Numbered from the stretch's first letter, positions 1 through 7,672 are shown. The stretch is DNA of 8,603 nt from Flavobacteriaceae bacterium (GCA_030694835.1 JAUYUF010000325.1:1-8603); one strand, 5' to 3'. The notes: a model not told the origin generated them from the sequence alone. Program-made: numbers and translations.

Positions 1-2373
1 ATCACCTTGTTAGAAGCCCCAAACCATCTAAAAGAGGTCGTAATTGAGTTGCCAGTAACCGTGAGAGAAGATACCATTACCTATAATACCAATAAATTTG
101 TTACTGGTGAGGAACGCAAATTAAAAGATGTCCTTAAAAAATTGCCAGGGGTTGAGGTTGATAAAAACGGTTTGGTTACAGTACAAGGTAGAACCGTTAC
201 TACCTTATTAGTAGAAGGAAGAAAGTTTTTTGGCGGTGATACGAAGTTAGCTGTAGAAAACATCCCAGCTGATGCCATTGATAGAGTACAAACTATTGAT
301 AATTACAATGAAGTTTCTTTTCTGAAAAATCTATCCAATTCAGATCAGATGGCGATGAATATATTATTAAAAAGTGGTAAAAAACAATTTGCCTTTGGCG
401 ATGTTGAAGTAGGTAAAGGAAATGATGATTATTACAGAAGTCATGCTAATGTGTTTTATTACAGTCCGAAAACCACCATCAACTTTATCGGAAATGTAAA
501 TAATACAGGCGAAAAAATATTTACGTTTAAAGATTATATGAATTTTCAAGGTGGTATAAATGCTGTTCTAAGAGGTGATGGATCTTCTATTAATAGTTCA
601 AAAAGTGATTTTGCACCTTTTTTAGAGACACAGGATTTGGTAAGAAGTCAGCAGCAGTTTGGAGCTTTAAATATCACAAAAACTATTAATGAAAAACTAA
701 TCATTACTGGTTATGCTATTTTATCACAATCCAATACCGAAACATTTTCCAAAACAATGAATCAATATACTTCTGTTTTTTCAAATTTTACAGAAGATAA
801 AGAAAGCAATAACAATGCTAAAAGTTTTTTAAGTATTGGTAAATTCAGCATTGAATATGCTCCAAGCACCAAAGAACAGTGGTTTGTAAATTCGCAATTC
901 AAAATATCAGACAACTTAAGTAATAACGCTATTTTTTCGGTCATTAATACTGAAAATAAAGATATTCTTACATCAAAAGATACAGAAGGTATAAATGTCA
1001 ATCAAACCATTGAATGGCATAAAGCAATCGCTAAAAAACACACCCTTTCTTTTGCGGCTTCTTTTACGATTGATAACAATAAACCCAATTCAACTTGGAT
1101 AACCAACCAGCCTATATTACAAGGACTCATACCACTTATAAACGGAAATGTATTTCATTTATCACAATTAAAGCAAACAGACAAGAACAATATTGATGTG
1201 GTTTTAAAACATTATTGGGTAATCAATAACAATAATCACCTATATACGACTTTTGGAAATAAATATGTAGCCGAACAATTTTATACCAATGACAGTCAGC
1301 AATTAGAAAATAATTCAACATATAATTTTAATAACAATGGTTTTGGAAATGATTTAGAATATCAACTCAATGATTTTTATGGAGGTATTCATTATAAATT
1401 TAAAACCGGAATAGCCGAATTTAAACAAGGTGCTTTTATACATCATTACAGTTGGGAAGCCAATCAATCGAATGCCTATCAACAAAATAAATGGGTTGTT
1501 CTACCTGATTTTCTAGCCAAATTTGAATTTAGTCAATCCAAAAAATTACAATTCAATTATCAACTTAAAAGTTCTTTTTCCGATGCTTCCAAATTAGCCA
1601 ATCGTTTTTATTTACAATCTTACAATTCGGTGTATAAAGGAAATGAACAATTAGAAAACGAGTTATTTCATTCGGCAAGAGTCTATTATAGTAGGTTTAG
1701 TTTGTACCGGGGCATCCTTTTATTTAGCAGCATTAATTATTTAAAAAAGGTAGACGGAATTCAAAACGCTGTACAATTTGAAAACACTAATCAATACCTA
1801 TCACCTTTCATAGTGGCAAATCCTGAAGAGCGGTGGAGTTTTAATACTACAATGGATAAGAAGTATAAATTCATCAAATATCATTTTAATGTCAATTTAA
1901 GTACGGCAGATTTTTTACAAACAGTTAATAATACTGCTGTAAATAATAAAAACAACAGCGCTTCATATGTAATTTCAGCGAAATCGTTACATGAAAAATA
2001 TCCTACAGTTGAGGTTGGTTTTAGACAAAGTTTTGGGAACTATACATCGGGTACTCTGAAATCTAAATTTAGCACAAATGAGCCTTTTGTAAACATTGAT
2101 TATGATTTTTTAAAAGGATTTATACTTTCATTTGATTATGCACGATTTGATTATCAGCAAAAATCAATAAATCAGCAAAATACCTATGAATTGGCTAATT
2201 TATCGTTGTCTTATAAAAAGGAAAATAGCGCATGGTCTTATAAGTTAAGTGCTCAAAATATAATGGATGTAAAATTTAAAAATCAAAATAGTTTTTCTTC
2301 ATACATCATATCAGATACGAAAACGTATATTTTACCGAGAATTATAATGGTTTCCTTGAGCTATAAGATTTAA
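1..2373 (+). CDS. TonB-receptor-like outer-membrane beta-barrel protein, 5' end missing
   Basis: The reading frame is open from the first base of the window (Ile-Thr-Leu-Leu-Glu...), so the true start lies upstream; the TTG at position 7 is only the first possible start codon in view. The visible 790 residues begin at the end of an N-terminal domain. A plug-like region follows at about 10-125 (LKDVLKKLPGVEV at 41-53, VQGR at 61-64, LVEGRKFFGG at 70-79, IPADAIDRVQ at 88-97). The rest is a long series of alternating polar/aromatic strands typical of an outer-membrane barrel (OMP_b-brl_3 type). The last residues, MVSLSYKI, look like a closing barrel strand, ending in Ile rather than the usual Phe. 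By comparison with the complete paralogue at 3241-5901, about 100 residues are missing: signal peptide plus carboxypeptidase-regulatory-like domain. It is inferred to sit in the outer membrane; the substrate is unknown. It lies just upstream of a GLPGLI gene in the same direction, probably in one operon. Confidence 0.88.
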   Translation: MTLLEAPNHLKEVVIELPVTVREDTITYNTNKFVTGEERKLKDVLKKLPGVEVDKNGLVTVQGRTVTTLLVEGRKFFGGDTKLAVENIPADAIDRVQTIDNYNEVSFLKNLSNSDQMAMNILLKSGKKQFAFGDVEVGKGNDDYYRSHANVFYYSPKTTINFIGNVNNTGEKIFTFKDYMNFQGGINAVLRGDGSSINSSKSDFAPFLETQDLVRSQQQFGALNITKTINEKLIITGYAILSQSNTETFSKTMNQYTSVFSNFTEDKESNNNAKSFLSIGKFSIEYAPSTKEQWFVNSQFKISDNLSNNAIFSVINTENKDILTSKDTEGINVNQTIEWHKAIAKKHTLSFAASFTIDNNKPNSTWITNQPILQGLIPLINGNVFHLSQLKQTDKNNIDVVLKHYWVINNNNHLYTTFGNKYVAEQFYTNDSQQLENNSTYNFNNNGFGNDLEYQLNDFYGGIHYKFKTGIAEFKQGAFIHHYSWEANQSNAYQQNKWVVLPDFLAKFEFSQSKKLQFNYQLKSSFSDASKLANRFYLQSYNSVYKGNEQLENELFHSARVYYSRFSLYRGILLFSSINYLKKVDGIQNAVQFENTNQYLSPFIVANPEERWSFNTTMDKKYKFIKYHFNVNLSTADFLQTVNNTAVNNKNNSASYVISAKSLHEKYPTVEVGFRQSFGNYTSGTLKSKFSTNEPFVNIDYDFLKGFILSFDYARFDYQQKSINQQNTYELANLSLSYKKENSAWSYKLSAQNIMDVKFKNQNSFSSYIISDTKTYILPRIIMVSLSYKI

Positions 2374-2426
2374 TTAAAATTGTGCGTAATTATAATAAAA
2401 CAATAGTTAACCTAACATCAAAAACA

Positions 2427-3248
2427 ATGATAAATAAATTAGCACTTACACTATTTTTACTAAGTTTCAGTCAAATATACAGTCAAGACTTAATTGTTGA
2501 TAAAGCTTCATATAAAGCATTATATAACCTTACCTATCTGAGAGATTCTACCAACCTACAGAAAAAAAGCGAGGAAAAGATGTTGTTACTTGTGGGAAAA
2601 AAATACTCACTTTTTCAAAGTGAAAACAATCGGTTTAATGATTCGGTAAAGGCTAATCTGGTCAATCAATTTAATAATAAAAAAATTGATGCCCAGACAG
2701 GCGTCAACATGGCTTTAACTCAGAATAAATACACTTTATTTGATTTCAAAATAATTAAATCAAATACTGAACATATCGTTATTGATAAAATATTTTCTGA
2801 TAAATTTTATTATAAAGAGCAACAAAATTTAAATTGGGTAATTACAGATGAAACTAAACAAATTAATAGTTATTTATGTCAAAAAGCAACCACTTCGTAC
2901 GCTGGCAGGAGCTATATAGCCTGGTTTTCCAATTCAATTCCCATTGCTGATGGTCCCTATAAATTTGCTGGACTTCCTGGTTTAATCATTGAAATGTATG
3001 ATACTAGATTCCATTATCATTTTGAAATGTTGAGTTTGGAACAAAAAACAGATTATTTTTCATTTGATTTAGCAAAAATTCAGAAAACCAGTAAAGTAGA
3101 GTTTTTTAACGCCTTGGCTAACTTAAAAAAAGATATTATTGGTCAATTGGAACAACGCGGCTTCTCTTTTGATGAATCTAATACCATACAAATAAAGAGA
3201 ACAATTAAGAATAATAGAAACAATCAAATAGAATTACAGATTGATTAA
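2427..3248 (+). CDS. GLPGLI family secreted protein
   Basis: This is a 273-residue protein with the family's name motif GLPGLI at residues 182-187, inside the characteristic block AWFSNSIPIADGPYKFAGLPG and followed by IIEMYD. Upstream stand WVITDETKQI and YLCQKAT (about 137-155), also typical of the family (TIGR01200 / Porph_ging). A signal peptide is visible: MINK, a hydrophobic stretch LALTLFLLSF, and likely cleavage near YSQ-D at 18-21, so the protein is exported to the periplasm or envelope. I chose ATG 2427 because it gives a compact signal peptide; an in-frame GTG at 2382 would add 15 polar residues before it. One Cys (151) is present in the mature part. The biochemical function of this family is not established. 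The gene starts 53 bp after the preceding barrel gene and its last codons overlap the next barrel gene, which suggests that its product works with one or both barrels. Confidence 0.9.
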   Translation: MINKLALTLFLLSFSQIYSQDLIVDKASYKALYNLTYLRDSTNLQKKSEEKMLLLVGKKYSLFQSENNRFNDSVKANLVNQFNNKKIDAQTGVNMALTQNKYTLFDFKIIKSNTEHIVIDKIFSDKFYYKEQQNLNWVITDETKQINSYLCQKATTSYAGRSYIAWFSNSIPIADGPYKFAGLPGLIIEMYDTRFHYHFEMLSLEQKTDYFSFDLAKIQKTSKVEFFNALANLKKDIIGQLEQRGFSFDESNTIQIKRTIKNNRNNQIELQID

Positions 3249-5901
3249 ATTTAGAATTACTCAAATATTTTTGTTTTTTGGGATACTTTTAATTTTTGCA
3301 AATAATTATTCGCAAACAATAATAAATGGAAAAATTACTGATGAAACGAGTCAACCGCTTTCAGGTACATCTATAACGGCAACTAAAATTAATGAAAGTG
3401 TTGTAAATGCGTATGCTATATCTGATTATTATGGTAATTATACCATTAAAATTGATGCAAAATCAGATTCAGTTCAAATTAATGTTTCACATCTGGGCTA
3501 TACTAAACTTGTCAAAAAAATTGTCAATAAAAGTCAAACCATTAATGTCAACCTACAAGAAACAGAAGAAAAATTAAAAGAAGTTTTTTTAAGAACGTTG
3601 CCAATTACAAAAAAGGGTGATACAATTAATTACTTGGTGAGTGCATTTAAAAGTCAGAAGGATTTGGTAATAGCCGATGTGTTAAAAAAAATGCCGGGAA
3701 TAGAAGTATTAGACAACGGAACTATTTTATACCAAGGTAAACCTATTGTGAAATATTACATTGAAGGATTGGATTTGTTAGAAGGTAAGTACAATTTGGC
3801 CAATAATAACTTACCTGCTGATGCAGTTACTAAAGTACAAATTCTTGAAAATCATCAACCAATAAAGATTTTAGACAGTCTGGTATATTCCGACAAAGCG
3901 GCATTAAACATCAAACTGAAAAAGAATATTACACTTACAGGCACTGCAAAATTAGGCGTAGGTAACTATCCTTTTTTGTGGGATACCAATGTAACACCCA
4001 TGTTGTTTACTAAAAAACAACAAATGATAACTTCTTATCAAACAAATAATACGGGTAATGACCTTTCTAACGAATTAAAGATCCTAACCATTGAGGATTT
4101 GTTAGACCAGGCTGAAGGTAATCATGAAAAAAAAGATTGGGTAACTATCCAGCAGTTGTCATCACCTCCATTTGCTACAAAACGCTGGTTAGATAACAAT
4201 GTTCACATGTTCACAACAAATTATTTGGTTCGATTGAAAAAGGAAGTCGATTTAAAAGTGAATCTGTCTTATATCAACGATTTTCAAAAACAAAATGGAA
4301 TAACCCAAACTACATTTTATATCCCAAATGACACTATTAGTATTGTCGAAAATGCAAAAAATAAGTTGTTTTTAAATTCCTTAAAAAGCAAGTTTATTTT
4401 AACTAAAAATACCACTAAAAATTATTTTAAAAACACTTTTGAAGCGAATAAATACTGGGATTCTAATAGCGGTATTATCTCCTCAAATGACGAAGAAATT
4501 AACCAAAAAGTTTCAAATCCTTTTACATCAATCAGCAACAGAATAAAATGGATTCAAGCTTTTGGCAAAAAATTAATAACCATAAATTCTGTTATAATAT
4601 ACACAAATACACCTCAAGATTTAACTATTACTCCTGGGTACTATGAAGATCTTCTAAATAACGCAAAACCCTATGATAAGACCCATCAAAAAATACACTT
4701 ATCAAATTTTTACACTAATAACGCTGTGAGTTTTACAAAGGGATATGGCAGATTTACATTTACACCTAAAATTGGTATGAAGCTTCAAAATCAGCAACTA
4801 GATAGCCGAATTACTATTTTTAGAAATCTTTCAATAGATGAACTTACTGGTAATTACAAAAATAATTTAAGTTATAATAACACTTCTTTTTATACGATGC
4901 TGAATACTCAGTATAAATACAAAAATTGGAATTTTGAATTGGAAACTCCGTTTAAATTTCAGGGATTTGATATCTCTGATGCTGATTTAAACAAAGCTCA
5001 AAAACTAAATCGTTTAACATTTGAACCGAGGGTGTATATTAGAAATGATATAAATTCATTCTTAAAAACAACTTTCACAGTGAGTTCTAAGAAAGATTTT
5101 GGTGAGATAAATCAGCTATATTATGGCTATATATTAAATAATTATAGAGGTCTAAAGCGATATGAAACACCAATTTTAGAGAGTGAAAAAAAGAATATTT
5201 CACTAAGTTTAAACTATAGAAATCCAATAAAATCAGTTTTTGCCAATGCTTCTTATTCTGCAAGTTATGAATCACAAAATTTAATGTTTGGTAATTTAAT
5301 TAATAGTAATGGTACTGCTACTTACAGCTTTATTGAAAAAGACAATTCAAGTAATACCCAAAATATTAGTTTAAGTGCTAGTAAATACTTCAGTGCTTTA
5401 AAAACAACACTTACCTTAATGACAAGTACTTCATTAGACAAAAGACAACAATTATTAAATGGAATCCCCACCAATAGTACCTCAAAAAACTATCAGATCA
5501 ATGGTAAAATAAATACCGAAATAACAGCATGGATGAGTTTTAATTACAAAAGTAACTTTTCAGTGTTAAACACCTTATTTAATCAGCAATCGTTTGATAG
5601 AATTATTATGCAAGAACATTTATGGCATTTTAGTTTTTATCCTTCATCAAATCAATACATCGGATTTGATACAGAATTTTATAAGAATAATGGATCTGGT
5701 ATAAATCAAGAAAACTATTTTCTAAATTTAAATTATAGATATACGCTTAAAAAAAGCAAAATAGACCTTGAATTGAATTGGAATAATATACTAAATACAA
5801 AAGAGATTACAACAGTTTATAATAATACATTTTTGTACACTCAGAGTACCTATAAGCTAAGACCATCACAAATATTGGCTAGTATTAAATTTAACTTTTA
5901 G
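3241..5901 (+). CDS. Carboxypeptidase-regulatory-like domain outer-membrane beta-barrel protein (TonB-receptor-like)
   Basis: This is a complete 886-residue protein. Layout: a signal peptide at about 1-25 (basic MIKFR, hydrophobic FLFFGILLIF, then NNYSQ); a carboxypeptidase-regulatory-like fold at about 26-106 (INGKITDETSQPLSGTSI, YGNYTI, VSHLGY, INVNLQE); and a plug-like region at about 112-228 (IADVLKKMPGIEV at 144-156, YYIEGLDLLEGKYNLANNN at 172-190, LPADAVTKVQILENHQ at 191-206, ALNIKLKK at 221-228). From about 230 there is a long beta-strand-rich barrel closing with ILASIKFNF, with a terminal Phe as expected for assembly by the BAM machinery. The segment after the regulatory domain (KLKEVFLRTLPI) sits where a TonB box would be but is not a clear match, so energy coupling is uncertain. 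The start is TTG 3241: there is no in-frame ATG before residue 151, and only this start keeps the signal peptide. The start overlaps the GLPGLI stop by 8 bp, suggesting translational coupling. Substrate unknown. Confidence 0.88.
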   Translation: MIKFRITQIFLFFGILLIFANNYSQTIINGKITDETSQPLSGTSITATKINESVVNAYAISDYYGNYTIKIDAKSDSVQINVSHLGYTKLVKKIVNKSQTINVNLQETEEKLKEVFLRTLPITKKGDTINYLVSAFKSQKDLVIADVLKKMPGIEVLDNGTILYQGKPIVKYYIEGLDLLEGKYNLANNNLPADAVTKVQILENHQPIKILDSLVYSDKAALNIKLKKNITLTGTAKLGVGNYPFLWDTNVTPMLFTKKQQMITSYQTNNTGNDLSNELKILTIEDLLDQAEGNHEKKDWVTIQQLSSPPFATKRWLDNNVHMFTTNYLVRLKKEVDLKVNLSYINDFQKQNGITQTTFYIPNDTISIVENAKNKLFLNSLKSKFILTKNTTKNYFKNTFEANKYWDSNSGIISSNDEEINQKVSNPFTSISNRIKWIQAFGKKLITINSVIIYTNTPQDLTITPGYYEDLLNNAKPYDKTHQKIHLSNFYTNNAVSFTKGYGRFTFTPKIGMKLQNQQLDSRITIFRNLSIDELTGNYKNNLSYNNTSFYTMLNTQYKYKNWNFELETPFKFQGFDISDADLNKAQKLNRLTFEPRVYIRNDINSFLKTTFTVSSKKDFGEINQLYYGYILNNYRGLKRYETPILESEKKNISLSLNYRNPIKSVFANASYSASYESQNLMFGNLINSNGTATYSFIEKDNSSNTQNISLSASKYFSALKTTLTLMTSTSLDKRQQLLNGIPTNSTSKNYQINGKINTEITAWMSFNYKSNFSVLNTLFNQQSFDRIIMQEHLWHFSFYPSSNQYIGFDTEFYKNNGSGINQENYFLNLNYRYTLKKSKIDLELNWNNILNTKEITTVYNNTFLYTQSTYKLRPSQILASIKFNF

Positions 5902-5929
5902 TAGTTAAGTATCTGTAAATCAACTAAAC
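5902..5929. other. Convergent intergenic gap with a weak hairpin
   Basis: Only 28 bp separate the end of the plus-strand barrel gene from the end of folA on the minus strand. Bases 5903-5910 can pair with 5923-5930 (8 positions, one A-A mismatch, 12-base loop), but the stem is AT-rich and has no convincing U-tract on either side. It might act as a weak two-way terminator; nothing stronger is visible here. Confidence 0.25.
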
Positions 5930-6415
5930 TTAGATGCGAACAAAAGTCATAAAACTATAATCATACTTATTTTTTTCATCGGCTTTAAAATCTTCTCTAG
6001 AAACTTCCTTCCAAATAGTTGAGTCAATTTCAGGGAAAAAAGCATCTGCTTCAAACGCATGATGAACATGGGTAATTTCAAGCTTTTCAGCAATAGGCAT
6101 TGCTTCTTTGTATATTTCTGCACCGCCAATAATAAATGGAGAATCATCAGTAGAAGCAATTTCTATTGCTTTATTAAGTGTATCTACTAAAATACAACCA
6201 TCTGGAATTTGAAAGTTGTTATTTCTACTTATTACAATCGTTGTTCTATTGGGCAAAGCTTTACCCAACGATTCAAAAGTGTTACGCCCCATAATAATAT
6301 GATGACCAGTAGTTTTGCTTTTAAATCTTTTAAGATCAGCAGGTAAATGCCAAATTAATTGATTGTTTTTTCCAATTCCGTAGTTACTATCAATAGCGGC
6401 AATAATGGTAATCAT
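5930..6415 (-). CDS. folA: Dihydrofolate reductase
   Basis: The 161-residue enzyme matches the usual length of bacterial type I DHFR. It reduces 7,8-dihydrofolate to tetrahydrofolate with NADPH in the cytoplasm. Diagnostic features: AAIDSNYGIGKNNQLIWHLP at 6-25 with the catalytic acid Asp27 directly after it (PADLKRFK); the NADPH-binding GRNTFESLG at 43-51; Arg57 in LPNRTTIVISR, the position that binds the glutamate tail of the substrate in the E. coli enzyme; FIIGGAEIY at 94-102 with the Gly-Gly pair at 97-98; and Thr115 in EITHVHH, equivalent to E. coli Thr113. All key residues are present, so the enzyme should be active, and no sign of an acquired trimethoprim-resistant type is seen. It is the last gene of the thyA-2TM-folA cluster, starting 9 bp after the preceding stop, and recycles the dihydrofolate made by ThyA. 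Confidence 0.97.
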   Translation of the reverse strand: MITIIAAIDSNYGIGKNNQLIWHLPADLKRFKSKTTGHHIIMGRNTFESLGKALPNRTTIVISRNNNFQIPDGCILVDTLNKAIEIASTDDSPFIIGGAEIYKEAMPIAEKLEITHVHHAFEADAFFPEIDSTIWKEVSREDFKADEKNKYDYSFMTFVRI

Positions 6416-6424
6416 CTAATTATT

Positions 6425-6790
6425 TTATGTTGTTGAATCGGTGTTTTCAGGAGATATAACTTGCTCTTTCATTAATTTTTTTTCAAGAGATTTTAAACGT
6501 TCACAATGCTTGGCTATTAATTTATCGGTTTCAGTACGCTCCCATTCTTTTCCAAAAAACCGATTGGTAATAAATACGTTGATTAGGTGTAATAACCATA
6601 AGAAAAACCATATAGTTACAGCCCATTTATACCAATCACCTAATTGTTCACCAACCTTAAAAAATTTGTTGACAACAATTAAAAAAGCAGAACCTACTAT
6701 AAATAGTATAAAATGATGATAGACTTTCTTTTTTTGTTGAACTCTATTACGCGATTTTTCGTAAAGTTCATGTTGTTCTTGTGTATTCAT
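6425..6790 (-). CDS. Small 2TM domain-containing membrane protein
   Basis: This 121-residue protein has a short basic N-terminal region (KSRNRVQQKKKVYHH), a first membrane helix at about 26-43 (HFILFIVGSAFLIVVNKF), a short loop (KVGEQLGDWYKW), and a second aromatic-rich helix at about 56-75 (WAVTIWFFLWLLHLINVFIT). After it comes FFGKEWERTETDKLI and a charged helical tail (LIAKHCERLKSLEKKLMKE, about 91-109) that could form a coiled coil. This pattern, basic segment, two helices, then WE, fits the 2TM domain family (PF13239), found in Bacteroidota alone or at the N-terminus of LytS-like sensor kinases. Its function is not known. It sits between thyA (11 bp gap) and folA (9 bp gap), so it is almost certainly co-transcribed with them. 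A direct role in folate metabolism is not shown by the sequence. The family call rests on recognised pattern and topology, not on a search. Confidence 0.83.
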   Translation of the reverse strand: MNTQEQHELYEKSRNRVQQKKKVYHHFILFIVGSAFLIVVNKFFKVGEQLGDWYKWAVTIWFFLWLLHLINVFITNRFFGKEWERTETDKLIAKHCERLKSLEKKLMKEQVISPENTDSTT

Positions 6791-6801
6791 AAGTTGTGAT
6801 T

Positions 6802-7626
6802 TTAAATTGAAACAGCTCCTTTAATATGTGGATGTGGATTATAATCAATTAAATCAAAATCATCAAAAGTAAAATCAAAAATAGAAGTTATTTTTGGATT
6901 GATTTTCATACTTGGTAACTTTTTAGGTTCTCGAGATAATTGTAAATCAATTTGTTCTAAATGATTGTTATAAATGTGAACATCGCCAAAAGTGTGAATA
7001 AATTCACCGTATTGTAAATTGGCAACTTGCGCCATCATCATCGTTAATAGGGCATACGATGCAATGTTAAACGGAACACCTAAAAACACATCTGCGCTAC
7101 GTTGGTATAACTGACATGACAATTTCCCATCAGCTACATAAAACTGGAAAAAGGCGTGACAAGGAGGAAGTGCTGCTTTTCCAAGAGCTACATTTTCTGA
7201 AAATGAAATTGAAGTATTGGGTAAAACAGACGGATTCCAAGCTGAAATTAACATCCTTCTGCTATCGGGATTGGTTTTTAGAGTATTAATAACTTCTGAT
7301 AATTGATCAATTCCTTCACTGTTCCAATTTCGCCATTGATGGCCGTAAACAGGTCCTAAATTTCCATTTTCATCGGCCCAAGCATCCCAAATTTTAACAC
7401 CATTTTCTTGTAAATATTGAATGTTGGTGTTGCCATTTACAAACCATAAAAGTTCATAAATAATCGATTTTAGATGCAGTTTTTTAGTAGTAACCATCGG
7501 GAAACCCTCTTGTAAATCGAATCGCATTTGGTAACCGAAAACACTTTTAGTTCCGGTTCCAGTTCTGTCTGTTTTAGAAGTTCCGTTTGTTTTGATATGT
7601 TGTAAAAGGTCTAAATACTGCTTCAT
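6802..7626 (-). CDS. thyA: Thymidylate synthase
   Basis: This 274-residue enzyme methylates dUMP to dTMP using 5,10-methylenetetrahydrofolate and releases dihydrofolate. Catalytic and binding residues, numbered here: Arg21 in DRTGTGT; Arg123-Arg124 in PDSRRMLISAWNP; the nucleophile Cys156 in LPPCHAFFQFYV; Arg176 and Asp179 in LYQRSADVFLG; Asn187 in VPFNIASYALL; His217 and Tyr219 in DVHIYNNH. These correspond to E. coli Cys146, Arg166, Asp169, Asn177, His207 and Tyr209. The C-terminus HPHIKGAVSI closes the active site as in other ThyA proteins. It is about ten residues longer than the 264-residue E. coli enzyme; the extra residues lie just before the catalytic Cys (about 136-152, NTSISFSENVALGKAA). 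It is the first gene of the thyA-2TM-folA cluster, preceded by an 83 bp gap that carries the terminator of the upstream transporter gene and probably its own promoter. Confidence 0.98.
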   Translation of the reverse strand: MKQYLDLLQHIKTNGTSKTDRTGTGTKSVFGYQMRFDLQEGFPMVTTKKLHLKSIIYELLWFVNGNTNIQYLQENGVKIWDAWADENGNLGPVYGHQWRNWNSEGIDQLSEVINTLKTNPDSRRMLISAWNPSVLPNTSISFSENVALGKAALPPCHAFFQFYVADGKLSCQLYQRSADVFLGVPFNIASYALLTMMMAQVANLQYGEFIHTFGDVHIYNNHLEQIDLQLSREPKKLPSMKINPKITSIFDFTFDDFDLIDYNPHPHIKGAVSI

Positions 7627-7650
7627 GAAATCGTAAAATAGATGGTTGGT

Positions 7651-7658
7651 TAAAAGTA
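7651..7658 (-). promoter_or_regulatory. Possible -7 element of the thyA promoter
   Basis: Read on the minus strand these bases are TACTTTTA, matching seven of eight positions of the Bacteroidota -7 consensus TAnnTTTG, 24 nt before the thyA ATG. No TTG is seen at the expected -33 distance, so this is a weak candidate. A promoter somewhere here is expected because a strong terminator lies immediately upstream. Confidence 0.25.
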
Positions 7659-7672
7659 AAGATTTAAATTGA

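Noticed and set aside
7..9. TTG at position 7 as the true start of the first gene
   Set aside because: The frame is open to base 1, and the paralogue shows that a signal peptide and an N-terminal domain should precede this point.
81..1001. Three short minus-strand open frames opposite the first barrel gene
   Set aside because: The plus-strand frame is continuous with recognisable plug-like motifs; the minus-strand products look like shadows.
5087..5275. Minus-strand open frame of 62 codons opposite the second barrel gene
   Set aside because: It lies inside a continuous barrel-coding frame and has no motif; AT-rich antisense open frames of this size occur by chance.
5947..6159. Open frame of 70 codons on the minus strand inside folA
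   Set aside because: It is out of frame with folA, which shows all DHFR motifs; the product is a low-complexity Leu/Lys/Met-rich shadow.
6441..6716. Open frame of 91 codons on the plus strand opposite the 2TM gene
   Set aside because: It lies wholly antisense to a well-supported gene, and its product has no recognisable motif or sensible composition.
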